64,000 nucleotides of DNA. It comes from Streptomyces sp. Je 1-332 (GTDB lineage Bacteria > Actinomycetota > Actinomycetes > Streptomycetales > Streptomycetaceae). The DNA is taken from NCBI RefSeq assembly GCF_040730185.1, contig NZ_CP160402.1, positions 7,564,001-7,628,000 of the forward strand. Direction: 5' to 3'. Below, one piece after another: positions 7,350 to 16,239 of this stretch (its first letter is position 1; each line of letters opens with the position of its first letter). A program made the translations under genes and the position numbers. The notes beneath the pieces were generated by a model. It worked only from the letters and a program-made list of their open reading frames with translations, did no database searches and was not told the DNA's origin.

Positions 7350-8740
7350 GCCTTGACTCCTTTGCGCATCGTGCGGACGGCGAACAGGGACAGCGCCGTG
7401 ACGGCGCCCGCGATGAGGAAGCCGATGACGAAGGCCGACTCGGCAGGGACGTTCGTTCCGGGGCGGGTGCCCGCGGCCAGGAAGGCGCCGCTGACCTGTG
7501 CGCCCGCGGCGAAGCCGATCACGCGCGTCACGAGGACCAGGCCGGTGGCGGCGCCGGTGTTGCCGTGCTCGACGGACGTGGCGGTCTTGACGACCATCGC
7601 CGTGACACAGACGCCACTGGCCAGGGCGATCAGGGCCTTGCCGACGACGAGGTGCCAGACCTCGCTGTGCACGAACGCCATGGCCACCAGCGTGGCCGTC
7701 ATGATGCCGATTCCGGCGGTGACCACGGCACTTGAGCCGAAACGCCGCGCCGCGAGGCCGCCGAGCGGGCCGCTGACCGCCCCCGCGACGGCCCCGGGCA
7801 GGAGGTAGCGCCCGATGTCGGTGGGGTCGGCCCCGAAGCCGTACCCCTCGGCGGACAGATCGAACAGCTGCGGGACGAGAAACATCGACGCCGATGTGCC
7901 TACGCAGACGGCGAAGGTGATCGCGTAGGAGGTCCATACCGCGGGCCGCGCCACCATGCGCAGATCGACCATCGGCGACGGTGACCGGCGTTCGACGCGG
8001 AGCCATCCGGTCACGAGGAGGGCCAGGAGCACGACCAGGGCGCCGAGCACGAGCGGCTGACCGCCGAGTTCGGGCGCCATCGAGAGTCCGAGCATGAGCG
8101 TCAGCAGGATGCCGCTCAGGAGAACCAGACCGGGCCAGTCGATCCTGGCGTCCGTTCGGGCCGGTGGATCGTCCGGCATCAGCCGGTGGACCAGCAGGGT
8201 CGCGCCGACGATCGCGATCGTCGGTATCGCGAACATCCAGTGCCGGGAGAGGTTTTCCGCGATGGGCCCGGCCATCAGGGTGCCCAGCATGCCGCCGCCC
8301 ACGAACAACCCGCTGACCACCCCGATGGCCACCTGGGACTCTCCGCTGGCGAGGTGCTTGCGTACGAGGATGAACGAGAGTGGCATCGCGCCGACCATCG
8401 CGCCCTCAAGTACCTGCCCGAGCAGCAGTACCGGCAGGTTCGGCGCCAACGAGGACACCAGACCACCGGCCGAGACCACCGCCATCAGCCGGAGCATGAC
8501 CCGTTTCCCGCCGTAGCGGTCACCGAGGATGCCCGCGACGGGGGTGACGAGAGCGCCGGTGATGAGCAACGTGATGCTGAGTAACGCCCCTTGGGCGCGG
8601 CTCATCGAGAGTTCGCGTTGTAGGAGCGGGAGCGCCGGTGTCACCACCGACTCCAGGGACCCGGTGGCCGCCGCCAGCATGCCGAGAGCCGCGACGGCGG
8701 CCTTTCCGACGCGGACCGGGGGAGCCAGGGTTGTGGTCAT
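7346..8740 (-). CDS. MFS drug exporter, DHA2-type (14 TM)
   Basis: A 464-residue major facilitator with about 14 hydrophobic segments. The loop 2-3 motif is GDRYGGKRVMLR, and a motif-C-like region follows in transmembrane helix 5. DHA2 pumps expel drugs by proton antiport. The gene is divergent from a TetR regulator, with a palindromic operator in the promoter gap, and is translationally coupled to the downstream flavin monooxygenase. The start ATG at 8740 is preceded by a purine-rich GGAAAGGACGTTC. Confidence 0.92.
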   Translation of the reverse strand: MTTTLAPPVRVGKAAVAALGMLAAATGSLESVVTPALPLLQRELSMSRAQGALLSITLLITGALVTPVAGILGDRYGGKRVMLRLMAVVSAGGLVSSLAPNLPVLLLGQVLEGAMVGAMPLSFILVRKHLASGESQVAIGVVSGLFVGGGMLGTLMAGPIAENLSRHWMFAIPTIAIVGATLLVHRLMPDDPPARTDARIDWPGLVLLSGILLTLMLGLSMAPELGGQPLVLGALVVLLALLVTGWLRVERRSPSPMVDLRMVARPAVWTSYAITFAVCVGTSASMFLVPQLFDLSAEGYGFGADPTDIGRYLLPGAVAGAVSGPLGGLAARRFGSSAVVTAGIGIMTATLVAMAFVHSEVWHLVVGKALIALASGVCVTAMVVKTATSVEHGNTGAATGLVLVTRVIGFAAGAQVSGAFLAAGTRPGTNVPAESAFVIGFLIAGAVTALSLFAVRTMRKGVKA

Positions 8741-8803
8741 GAACGTCCTTTCCCTCGTTGCCTGGTCGAGCGAGGGATCGGCGGTTCACGCCCCCTCACC
8801 ATG

Positions 8804-8828
8804 ACTACACTACACCGTGCAGTGTAGT
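8804..8828. promoter_or_regulatory. TetR-type operator
   Basis: Perfect 8-bp arms ACTACACT and AGTGTAGT flank a 9-bp centre, between the divergent exporter and TetR genes. The site ends 17 bases before the regulator's ATG, a position that allows control of both promoters. Confidence 0.8.
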
Positions 8829-8845
8829 TACGTTAAGGTGAAGCC

Positions 8846-9478
8846 ATGCCGACCACGAAGACACTGCGCGAGGGGTCCACGCAGAAGCGGACCGCCATCC
8901 TCACCGCGGCCCGCGAGTTGTTCCTCACCGACGGTTTCGACCGGACCAGCGTCGACGCGGTCGCCGCAAGGGCCGGGGTGTCCAAGCGGACGGTCTACGA
9001 CTACTTCGGCGACAAGCAGACGCTGCTGCGCACGGTGGTCGACGTCGTCGGCCAGTCACTGATCACCACGGTCCGGCGCATCGTCGACGAGACCCTCACC
9101 GACGGCATCCGGGCCGCCGACCTCGAGGACGTCCTGGTCGCCTTCTCGATGCGCATCGCGACCGACATGCTCGACTCGGCGGAGTACGCGACGCTGCGAC
9201 GCCTGGTCCGTGCGCGATCCGGCCGCCCGCCGGGCCAGGGCGAGAACCCCATGGCCGACACCCCCGACGAGGCACTTGCCGAGCGGTTCGCCGCCCTCGC
9301 CGCGGACGGGCTGCTCGACGTGCCCGACGCCCGGCTCGCGGCCGACCAGTTCATCGCGCTGACCTTCGGAGTCGCGCTCGACAGGTTCGGCTCCGCGAAC
9401 CCGGCGGAGGACAGCCGGGTCCGGCCGCTCATCGTCGAGGGAGTGCGGACCTTTCTCCGGGCGTACCGGGCCAAGTAG
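8846..9478 (+). CDS. TetR/AcrR-family repressor of the adjacent efflux cassette
   Basis: A 210-residue TetR-family regulator. The N-terminal HTH spans residues about 15-60 (AILTAARELFLTDGF...VSKRTVYDYFGDKQTLL); the C-terminal part resembles AefR-like ligand domains. It should repress the divergent MFS/monooxygenase operon and itself through the palindrome at 8804-8828, and be released by the pump's substrate. The start is ATG with AAGGTGAA upstream. Confidence 0.9.
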   Translation: MPTTKTLREGSTQKRTAILTAARELFLTDGFDRTSVDAVAARAGVSKRTVYDYFGDKQTLLRTVVDVVGQSLITTVRRIVDETLTDGIRAADLEDVLVAFSMRIATDMLDSAEYATLRRLVRARSGRPPGQGENPMADTPDEALAERFAALAADGLLDVPDARLAADQFIALTFGVALDRFGSANPAEDSRVRPLIVEGVRTFLRAYRAK

Positions 9479-9511
9479 GTCTGGAACGGCGGGAGGTGGC
9501 GCGGCGCGTGG

Positions 9512-10267
9512 TCAGCCGCGCGCCCGCCGGGCGCCGGGTGTGTGGCCGAAGGCCCGGCGGAAGACGTCGATGAAGGCGCTGCTCGACGCCCAGCCGCAGC
9601 GGTGCGCGACCACGGTGACCGGAGTTCCGTCGGCCAGGAGGCACAGGGCGTGGTGCAGGCGCAGCTGGGTGCGCCACTGCGGAAAGCTCATGCCGAGTTC
9701 GGCCCGGCAGAGCCTGGTCAGTGTGCGCTCGCCGACGCCGGTCGCGGCGCCGAGCTGCGCCAGTGTCCGCGGATCGGCCGGGTCGTCGCGGAGGAGGGCG
9801 CACACCGCGGCGAGCCGGGGGTCGCGGGCGGCCGGTACGTGGACGGGCTGCTCGGTCGAGTGGCGGAGCTGGTCGAGGAGCACCGCCCGCAGGCGGCGGT
9901 GTTCGGCGGTGCGGCCGACGGGCGGCTCGGGCTGCCGGGTGTACGCGATGATCAACTCGCGCAGCAGTGGGGCGACTTCGAGGACGGCGGGCCGGTCGAG
10001 GCCAAGGGGATTGTCCGTCACCGGAAGACCCACCAGACAGAGATCCGTGTCGCCGTACGCGCGATGCTCGTGGACGGTTCCCGCCGGGATCCAGATGGCC
10101 CGAGTCGCGGGCGCGACCCAGCTGCCCGCGTCGGTGGTGACCGACAGGACGCCTCGGCCCGCGTACACGATCTGGTGCCCGTCGTGCCGATGCGCGTCGA
10201 CCTCCGCGCCCGCACGGAGGGGGAGAAGGCCGGTGGTCGCGTGCGGAGCGTGGCGGATTCTCGACAC
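9512..10267 (-). CDS. AraC-family regulator with N-terminal cupin
   Basis: A 251-residue AraC/XylS regulator. The N terminus has a cupin-like HRHDGHQ motif near residue 26, and the C-terminal 100 residues hold the double HTH (TLAQLGAATGVGERTLTRLCRAELGMSFPQWRTQLRLHHAL). It starts 11 bases after the MFS gene stop, so the two are probably one operon. Regulators of this type often control the exporter gene beside them; the inducer is unknown. Confidence 0.88.
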   Translation of the reverse strand: MSRIRHAPHATTGLLPLRAGAEVDAHRHDGHQIVYAGRGVLSVTTDAGSWVAPATRAIWIPAGTVHEHRAYGDTDLCLVGLPVTDNPLGLDRPAVLEVAPLLRELIIAYTRQPEPPVGRTAEHRRLRAVLLDQLRHSTEQPVHVPAARDPRLAAVCALLRDDPADPRTLAQLGAATGVGERTLTRLCRAELGMSFPQWRTQLRLHHALCLLADGTPVTVVAHRCGWASSSAFIDVFRRAFGHTPGARRARG

Positions 10268-10278
10268 AAGCGGATACT

Positions 10279-11547
10279 TTAGCGGGCTCCCGCACGCCGC
10301 CGCCCACTCACCTGTTCCAAGTGCTCAGCCCCTTCCTCGCCCGCTGCCCGAGCCCGTTCCGCCCGGCGCACCGCGGGCCCCATCGCGAGGCTCGCCCCGA
10401 GGAGGATCCCCCCGAGGAGGAGCCAGCCCGGTACACCCCACACCACGAGGAGCGAGGTGAGCAGGAGTGGGCCGAGCGTACGGGCGACAGGTACCCCGGA
10501 GCCGAAGAAGCCCTGGTACTGGCCCACTTGATGCGCCGGAGCCAGGTCGAAGCTGAGCTGCCAGGAGCCGGCGGACTGCTGCATCTCCGCGACGACCTGG
10601 AGCACCGCCCCCGCCACCAGGACCGCCACCGTCACCCACACGGGGAGCCCCGCGGCGGAGAAGGCGAAGACCGCACACGAAGCGAGCATGATCAGACCGG
10701 AGTGCCGCACCGTGCGCGTGGCCGAGCGGGGGCCGTCGACGCCACGGGCCATGCGGACCTGGAAGGCCGTCACCGCAAGGGCGTTGAGGACGAAGAGGGC
10801 CGAGACCACCCAGCTGGGCGCGTGCGTACGCTCCACCACCCACAGCGGAACGGCGAGGCTCAGCAGCGGCATCCGCAGCAGCAGGACCGCGTTGAGCGCG
10901 GTGATGACGGCGTACGGCCGGTCGCGGAGCACGGCCAGGCGCGGCTCACCCTTCCCGCGCCCCACGGACCGCGGCACTGTCGGCAACCGGAGCAGCACCA
11001 GGCCACAGAGCAGGAAGCTGACCGAGTCCAGCGCGAAGACCGCGAGGTACGCCCCCTGCGTGTCGTATTGCAGGGCGAGGCCGCCGAGGGCCGCACCGAC
11101 GGCGAGACCGGCGTTCAGCGTCGACTGGAGATGAGCCAGGACGCCCGTGCGCGCCGCGGGGGTCACGAGTCCCGCGAGCAGCGCCTGCCGGGCGGCGGCG
11201 AGTCCGCACTGGGCGACGGCGTACAGGCAGGCGGCGACGAGGAACGGAACGAAGGAGCGGATGAACAGGAACGAGGCGACCGACGCGCCGGTGGTCAGGG
11301 CGAGCAGCACCGCTGTGCCGCGTGGCCCTCTGCGGTCGGCGAGCGCCCCCAGCGGAACACCCGCCACGGAACCGATGGCCCACGCGACAGTGAGCGCGAG
11401 TCCGATCTGCGTGGGGGAGAGGCCGACGACGCGGCTGAAGTACAGGGCCGACGTCACGTAGTAGGCACCGTCGCCGAGCGAGTTGCTGAGCTGGGCGGCG
11501 GCGAGCACGCGTGGCGCTCCGGCAGGAGGCAGGATCTGAGGCGGCAC
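10279..11547 (-). CDS. MFS transporter (12 TM)
   Basis: A 422-residue major facilitator with about 12 hydrophobic helices and the loop 2-3 motif GALADRRGPRGTAVLL. The start is GTG with GGGAG six bases upstream. It heads a two-gene operon with the AraC regulator. A 23-bp palindrome lies 65 bp upstream of the start. The substrate cannot be told; a drug or metabolite exporter is most likely. Confidence 0.88.
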   Translation of the reverse strand: MPPQILPPAGAPRVLAAAQLSNSLGDGAYYVTSALYFSRVVGLSPTQIGLALTVAWAIGSVAGVPLGALADRRGPRGTAVLLALTTGASVASFLFIRSFVPFLVAACLYAVAQCGLAAARQALLAGLVTPAARTGVLAHLQSTLNAGLAVGAALGGLALQYDTQGAYLAVFALDSVSFLLCGLVLLRLPTVPRSVGRGKGEPRLAVLRDRPYAVITALNAVLLLRMPLLSLAVPLWVVERTHAPSWVVSALFVLNALAVTAFQVRMARGVDGPRSATRTVRHSGLIMLASCAVFAFSAAGLPVWVTVAVLVAGAVLQVVAEMQQSAGSWQLSFDLAPAHQVGQYQGFFGSGVPVARTLGPLLLTSLLVVWGVPGWLLLGGILLGASLAMGPAVRRAERARAAGEEGAEHLEQVSGRRRAGAR

Positions 11548-11611
11548 AACGCTCCCTGGGAAAGCGGCCGTTGGGCCGTCTCTTCGCTGGTGAGAAGAGG
11601 CTAGCCAGCCA

Positions 11612-11634
11612 AATGGTCGGGCCTGTGGACCATT
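11612..11634. promoter_or_regulatory. Palindrome in the MFS-AraC promoter region
   Basis: 7-bp arms AATGGTC and GACCATT are separated by 9 bp, in the gap between the MFS start and the GNAT gene. This looks like a dimer operator for the MFS-AraC operon. AraC proteins usually bind direct repeats, so another regulator may act here. Confidence 0.5.
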
Positions 11635-11682
11635 CGTGGTGCGTGAGCGTGGGCCAATTCGGTGCCTGGGGCGGTGGTCGGT

Positions 11683-12231
11683 TCAGGCCGGCCGCCGCAC
11701 CATGTAGACGTCGATCGGGTCCTCGTCCTCGACGCTGAAGCCGTGGCGCTCGTACAGGTGCTGCGCCGCGCTGCCCCGCAGGACGTTCAGGCGTACGGGA
11801 GTGTGGTCGGCGTCGGTTCGGGCGAGCAGTCTGCTCAGCACGGCCGACCCCAGGCCCCGGCCCTGGAGGGCGGGGTCGAGGTAGAAGTGTTCGAGCCACT
11901 GGCCGTCCTCGGCGGGCCGCAGGGTGACGCATCCCGCGAAGACGCCGTGGGCTCCCGGGAAGACGCCGTCGGCTCCCGCGAAGACGCCGTCGGCGACGAC
12001 GATGACCGAGGTGTGCGAGGGGGAGAAGGAGTCCCGCAGCCGCTGGCGCACCCGATGCTCGTCGAACCGGCCGAGCCGCTCCAGGTCCGGCCGCATCACC
12101 TGGGCGCGCAGCTCGGCTATCGGCTCGACGTCGTCGGGCTCGGCGGCCCGCAGTGTCCAGCCGGGGGCGGCCGCCCCCGGCTCCCGCCGCTGATCGGCAT
12201 GCGCAGTCATGGCCGAAGTATCGCTGGTCAC
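11683..12231 (-). CDS. GNAT-family N-acetyltransferase
   Basis: A 182-residue GNAT acyltransferase. The acetyl-CoA loop is LQGRGLGSAVLSRLL and the C-terminal YERHGF motif is present. Substrate unknown. Oddly, the strand 2-3 hairpin contains three consecutive versions of a seven-residue unit (ADGVFAG, ADGVFPG, AHGVFAG) encoded by a 21-bp DNA repeat. The start could be the GTG at 12231 or the ATG at 12210; neither has a clear Shine-Dalgarno. Confidence 0.82.
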   Translation of the reverse strand: MTSDTSAMTAHADQRREPGAAAPGWTLRAAEPDDVEPIAELRAQVMRPDLERLGRFDEHRVRQRLRDSFSPSHTSVIVVADGVFAGADGVFPGAHGVFAGCVTLRPAEDGQWLEHFYLDPALQGRGLGSAVLSRLLARTDADHTPVRLNVLRGSAAQHLYERHGFSVEDEDPIDVYMVRRPA

Positions 12232-12316
12232 CGTGTGACGGTACGCCGCGGGCCGTGCCGCCCGCGGCGAGCGCCTCTTTCGGTCAGCGCGCTGTCGGCG
12301 CGCTGTCAGCGGGCTG

Positions 12317-13699
12317 TCAGCGGGTGACCTGCCAGCTGAGCGAGCCGGTCATCAGCTTGCGCGGCTTCGGGGCGCGGACGGCATCGGTCGGGTCGGTGGC
12401 ACGCGCCGTGACGGTGTGCGCGCGGCCGTCGGCGGGTACCCCGAGCGCCTTGGCGGTCACGCTGTCCGCGCCCCGGGCCTCGCGCGCCTCGCGCCCGTCG
12501 ACGTACCAGCGCAGCCCGGCGTGGGAGGACGCGGCGACACGGATCCGCTCGGTGCCGCGCACCTCGCGGTCGGTGGTGGTGGCGGAGGTGAGGACGGGCG
12601 CGTGCCGGTGGAAGCCCGCGATCATCGCCTCGCGTCCCGGCAGGTTGAACTCGCGGCCCAGGGTGCGCATGATCGAGTCCTCGGTGGGGCGGTTGAGCCC
12701 GTGCCCGTGATAGCCGCCGCCCTCGTACGCGCCGACGGTGCCGCCGTCGGGCGATGCCTGGCCGAGCCAGCGGTGCCACTTCACCTTCTGCGCGGCCATG
12801 TCGGCGGCACTGAGCTTGGTGAGGTTCGCATCGCCGGGCTCGGGGCCGGTGTAGGTGCTCTCGTCGTACCAGTACTCGTCGGCGAGCTTGCCGAAGGAGT
12901 GGCCGGTCTCATGGACGGCGACCTGGTCCGAGTCGGGGTGGTCGGAGGAGGCGGTACCTATGCCGTCGTACCCGGACGGCGAGGTGATGGCGTTGTAGCC
13001 GGCGCCACCGTACTTGGTGGAGTTGCTGAGCACGATCACGAGATCGGGGTCGGCGGCCTTGCTCGCGTACGCCTCGACCTTGTTGGTGTCGACGCAGAGC
13101 AGTCGCTCGATCCCGTCGCAGAAGAACGCCGAGTTCAGGGCGGTGTTCTTGCGGACGTCGCTCGTCGGGTCGCCGGAGACGCCGGAGTCCTGCGAGTGCG
13201 CGTCGACGGCCCAGACGTTGAACAGGTCCTCGTACTCGGCGTACGGCTCGACGGCGGCCATCTGCTGCCACTTGCCGCGCACGTCGGCGTGGAAGTCCTC
13301 CTGCTGGGCGGCGGTGTAGCCGTCGCCGATGAAGACGACGTCGACCTTGGCGTCGCTGGCTCCGGCCTCCACGATCGGCAGGACGTCACCGTCGTCCTGG
13401 ACCGTGGCCCGCTCCTTCCTGGTGAGCGGAGCGGAGGCGGGGACCTCCGTGTGGCGGGGGTGGCCGTCCGGACCGGTGAAGTATTCGACCTCGACGTCGG
13501 CGGCGGCAGCGGCACGAGCGGTGGCGGCACGAGCGGCCGGGGCGCCGTCGTCAGGGCCCTGGTCCGCGGCGACCGGCGCGGTGACGGCGAGCGCCGCGGC
13601 CAGCGCGACACCGGTGGCCACGGCGAGACGCCTGCGGGGTATGTGGGGTATGTGGGGTATGCGGGATGTGCGGGATGTGCGGGATGAGTGTCTACGCAT
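12317..13699 (-). CDS. Secreted M64-family metallopeptidase
   Basis: A 460-residue exported peptidase. The zinc site is HETGHSFGKLADEY near residue 265, the M64 (IgA-peptidase/BF3526-like) HExGHxxGxLxDE pattern. The N terminus is a basic region followed by a hydrophobic signal segment and an AAA-type cleavage zone near residue 45. The basic region has short repeats (SRT SRT SRI PHI PHI P) that mirror a DNA repeat at 13640-13690. The start is ATG with GGGAG eight bases upstream. The gene is divergent from the XRE-TPR regulator. Confidence 0.9.
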   Translation of the reverse strand: MRRHSSRTSRTSRIPHIPHIPRRRLAVATGVALAAALAVTAPVAADQGPDDGAPAARAATARAAAAADVEVEYFTGPDGHPRHTEVPASAPLTRKERATVQDDGDVLPIVEAGASDAKVDVVFIGDGYTAAQQEDFHADVRGKWQQMAAVEPYAEYEDLFNVWAVDAHSQDSGVSGDPTSDVRKNTALNSAFFCDGIERLLCVDTNKVEAYASKAADPDLVIVLSNSTKYGGAGYNAITSPSGYDGIGTASSDHPDSDQVAVHETGHSFGKLADEYWYDESTYTGPEPGDANLTKLSAADMAAQKVKWHRWLGQASPDGGTVGAYEGGGYHGHGLNRPTEDSIMRTLGREFNLPGREAMIAGFHRHAPVLTSATTTDREVRGTERIRVAASSHAGLRWYVDGREAREARGADSVTAKALGVPADGRAHTVTARATDPTDAVRAPKPRKLMTGSLSWQVTR

Positions 13700-13918
13700 G
13701 GGGGGTCTCCCGGGTCTGCGCGGACCAGGGTCGGTCAAGTCCGCGATATAAGTGGGGGGTTAAGGGAGCTTAAGGCGCGGTTCAATGTAGGGGCTGTGGG
13801 GGAGCCAGGCAATGCCTGAGGCGCAAGGGGGTTGAAGGGGCGCGGAGTTGGCGTGTGGACGCCCAAGTACGCCTGCGTCAGGCCGAGATGATTGCAGAGC
13901 TGACCCGGAGAGGAAGAG

Positions 13919-15310
13919 ATGACGGAGAGCGGACCGGTGGGTGTACGGCTGGACGAACCCGTGGCGATCGGGCGCCGCGTCCTGCGGCTGCGTACGGAAC
14001 TCGGACTCACGCAAAGGCAGTTGGCCGAGCCCGCGTACACGCCTGCCTACGTCTCCACGCTGGAGTCCGGCAGGGTGAAGCCCTCCGAGGCCGCCCTCCG
14101 GCACCTGGCCCAGCGGCTCGGCGTCACTCCCGAGGAGCTCGCGACGGGGCGCCCGGCCCGCCTCGCCACGGAACTGCGCCTGCGTCTCACCGACGCACGG
14201 CGCGCCCTGGCCATCGGGTCCCCCGAGGACGCCGCCACCCTCTTCCGTGCGCTGTGCGCCGAAGCCGTAGCCCACGGCCTTCCGGGGGAGCAGGCCACCG
14301 CGCTCCTCGGTCTCGGCGACTGCCTCCTGGAATCCGGCGACCTCGACGACGCGCACGAGTGCTTCGCCGCGGTGGAGCGGCTGCTCGCCGACGAGCCGCT
14401 GCCGCACCGCGTCCCCGCCATCCGCGGGCGGGCCAACGCCCACCGTCTCACCGGTGAACTCCGCTACGCATGCCACCTGTTGGAGACGGCGCTCGACCAG
14501 CTCAACGCCGCGGGCCTGCACGACCCCGAAGCCCTGCTGCTCCTCTATTCGGCGTCCATCGCCCCGTACATGGACATGGGAGCCCACGAGCGCGCCGCAC
14601 ACGCCGCCGAACTGGCCCTCGCGCTCGCTCCGCGTGTGGACGACCCGGCCCTGCTCGCCGGGATGCACCGCGGGGTGGCCCGTACGCTCATCGCGCAGGG
14701 CCGGATCGCCGAGGCCGACACCTCGCTGGCCAAGGCCCAGGATCTCTACCAGCAGCTGCACATTCGCACCGAGCTGGCCCACTGCCACTGGATGCGCGGT
14801 TACGTGCACGCCCAGGACGGCGACCTGGAGCGGGCCGAGAAGGAACTGCGCACCGCGCACGACATGCTCAGCAGCAAGCGGGCCGCGCTCTACGCCGAAC
14901 AGGTCGAGGTGGAACTCGCGGACGTGCTGCGCCGGCGCGGCAGGATCCGGGAGGCCGAGGCGTTGCTGAAGCCGCTCCTGTCCGCCGGACCCCGGACCAC
15001 GGAGGCCCCGGCTCTGCGGGCCGGGCGCGGCGCGGTGCACCGGGGCGCCGCACACCGGCTGCTCGGCGTCATCGCGGAGGAGTGCGGTGACACGGACGCC
15101 GCCGAGGAGCACTACCGCGCGGCCCTGCCGCTGCTCGAACGCGCGGGCGCGGCAGGTGACGTGGCCGGCCTGTGCTGCCTCCTGGGCGACCTGCTCCGCC
15201 GCACGGGCCGGACGGAGGCCGCTATGGACGCCTACCGCACCGGCCTCGCCCACCGGGCCACGCCGGGCACGACGACGCTGGGCCCCGCGCCTGCGCCACC
15301 GCCGATGTAG
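13919..15310 (+). CDS. XRE-family HTH regulator with TPR domain
   Basis: A 463-residue regulator. The N-terminal HTH (residues about 17-75, LRTELGLTQRQLAEPAYTPAYVSTLESGRVKPS) is followed by TPR helical repeats over the rest, as in actinobacterial and Rgg/PlcR-like regulators that sense peptides or protein partners. The start is ATG with GAGAGGAAGAG directly upstream. It is divergent from the M64 peptidase and followed by unrelated small enzymes, so its target may be itself or the peptidase. Confidence 0.88.
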   Translation: MTESGPVGVRLDEPVAIGRRVLRLRTELGLTQRQLAEPAYTPAYVSTLESGRVKPSEAALRHLAQRLGVTPEELATGRPARLATELRLRLTDARRALAIGSPEDAATLFRALCAEAVAHGLPGEQATALLGLGDCLLESGDLDDAHECFAAVERLLADEPLPHRVPAIRGRANAHRLTGELRYACHLLETALDQLNAAGLHDPEALLLLYSASIAPYMDMGAHERAAHAAELALALAPRVDDPALLAGMHRGVARTLIAQGRIAEADTSLAKAQDLYQQLHIRTELAHCHWMRGYVHAQDGDLERAEKELRTAHDMLSSKRAALYAEQVEVELADVLRRRGRIREAEALLKPLLSAGPRTTEAPALRAGRGAVHRGAAHRLLGVIAEECGDTDAAEEHYRAALPLLERAGAAGDVAGLCCLLGDLLRRTGRTEAAMDAYRTGLAHRATPGTTTLGPAPAPPPM

Positions 15311-15348
15311 AGGCGGCGACGGCGCCCCGGCCTCGCTAACCTCGGGGG

Positions 15349-15714
15349 ATGGTGCGAAGCGAAGCGGAAGACGTGGCCGGGTATCTGGCCGAGGTGCCCG
15401 AGGAGCGCAGGGACGCCCTGAGCCGGCTGCGGGAACTGTGCCGCGCGGAACTGAAGGGCTTCGACGAGGTCATGGCGTACGGGATGCCTGCCTACGAACG
15501 GGAGGGCGCCGCCGAGATCGCCTTCGCGAGCCAGAAGCAGTACATCTCCTTCTACCTGATGCGCACCGACGTCCGGGAGGCCTTCGCGGACCGCCTGGCC
15601 CACCAGGACATGGGCAAGGGCTGCCTGCGTTTTCGCAAGCCGGAAGAGATCGACTTCGACCTGCTGCGCGACCTGCTCAGGGCCACCGCGACCCGGCCCG
15701 GCACGGTCTGCTGA
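15349..15714 (+). CDS. DUF1801 / YdhG-like small protein
   Basis: A 121-residue single-domain protein of the DUF1801 (YdhG/YjbR/frataxin-like fold) group, recognised by YLAEVPEERRDALSRLRELC and the VMAYGMPAYE segment. Some members are called iron chaperones, but the biochemical role is not established. It begins 38 bp after the XRE-TPR gene and may be co-transcribed. Confidence 0.8.
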   Translation: MVRSEAEDVAGYLAEVPEERRDALSRLRELCRAELKGFDEVMAYGMPAYEREGAAEIAFASQKQYISFYLMRTDVREAFADRLAHQDMGKGCLRFRKPEEIDFDLLRDLLRATATRPGTVC

Positions 15715-15818
15715 CACCGCGGAGCGCCGGGCCTCCTGTCGGCGCTGAACGGTTCACGAGTACCATCCGCACAGTCGATGGTATGAACGTGAGTCAACAA
15801 GAGGTCGGGAGCGGTCAA

Positions 15819-16205
15819 GTGGACGAGGCAGCGCGGGCGGGGCTCGGCGCCGGGAAGTACCTGCTCGTCACCAGTTACCGCAAGAACGGCACCCCGGTGC
15901 CGAGCCCCGTCTGGGTCGTCGAGGACGGTGCCGCGCTCGGTGTCTGGACGGTGGCCGACTCCTGGAAGGTCAAGCGGATCCGCAACCGCGCCGATGTCCT
16001 GATCGGCCCCTGCGACCTGCGTGGCCACCCCACCGGCAAGCAGCTCCCCGCCACCGCCGAGATCTGCGACCCGCAGGTCACGGCGCGCTACCGCACCCTC
16101 ATCGCGCGCAAGTACGGTCTCGTCGGCCGCCTCACCCTGCTCGGCAGCAGGCTCCGCCGCGGCACGAGCGGGACGGTGGGCATCCGCATCACCCCGACCC
16201 GGTGA
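15819..16205 (+). CDS. PPOX-class flavin/F420-dependent oxidoreductase
   Basis: A 128-residue split-barrel protein of the PPOX/F420-dependent reductase group, with the typical opening LGAGKYLLVTSYRKNGTPVPSPVWVV and a TVGIRITPTR end. It binds FMN, F420 or a related cofactor and reduces small substrates. GTG at 15819 has GGGAG seven bases upstream and gives the normal length. An in-frame ATG at 15783 lacks any Shine-Dalgarno. Confidence 0.8.
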   Translation: MDEAARAGLGAGKYLLVTSYRKNGTPVPSPVWVVEDGAALGVWTVADSWKVKRIRNRADVLIGPCDLRGHPTGKQLPATAEICDPQVTARYRTLIARKYGLVGRLTLLGSRLRRGTSGTVGIRITPTR

Positions 16206-16239
16206 CCCCCTGAAGCCCACACTTCCCACGACGTCCGCA

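Noticed and set aside
7350..8006. N-terminal extension of the flavin monooxygenase
   Set aside because: The extra 219 codons run inside the coupled MFS gene; the ATG at 7349 gives the FAD-binding motif at its normal place.
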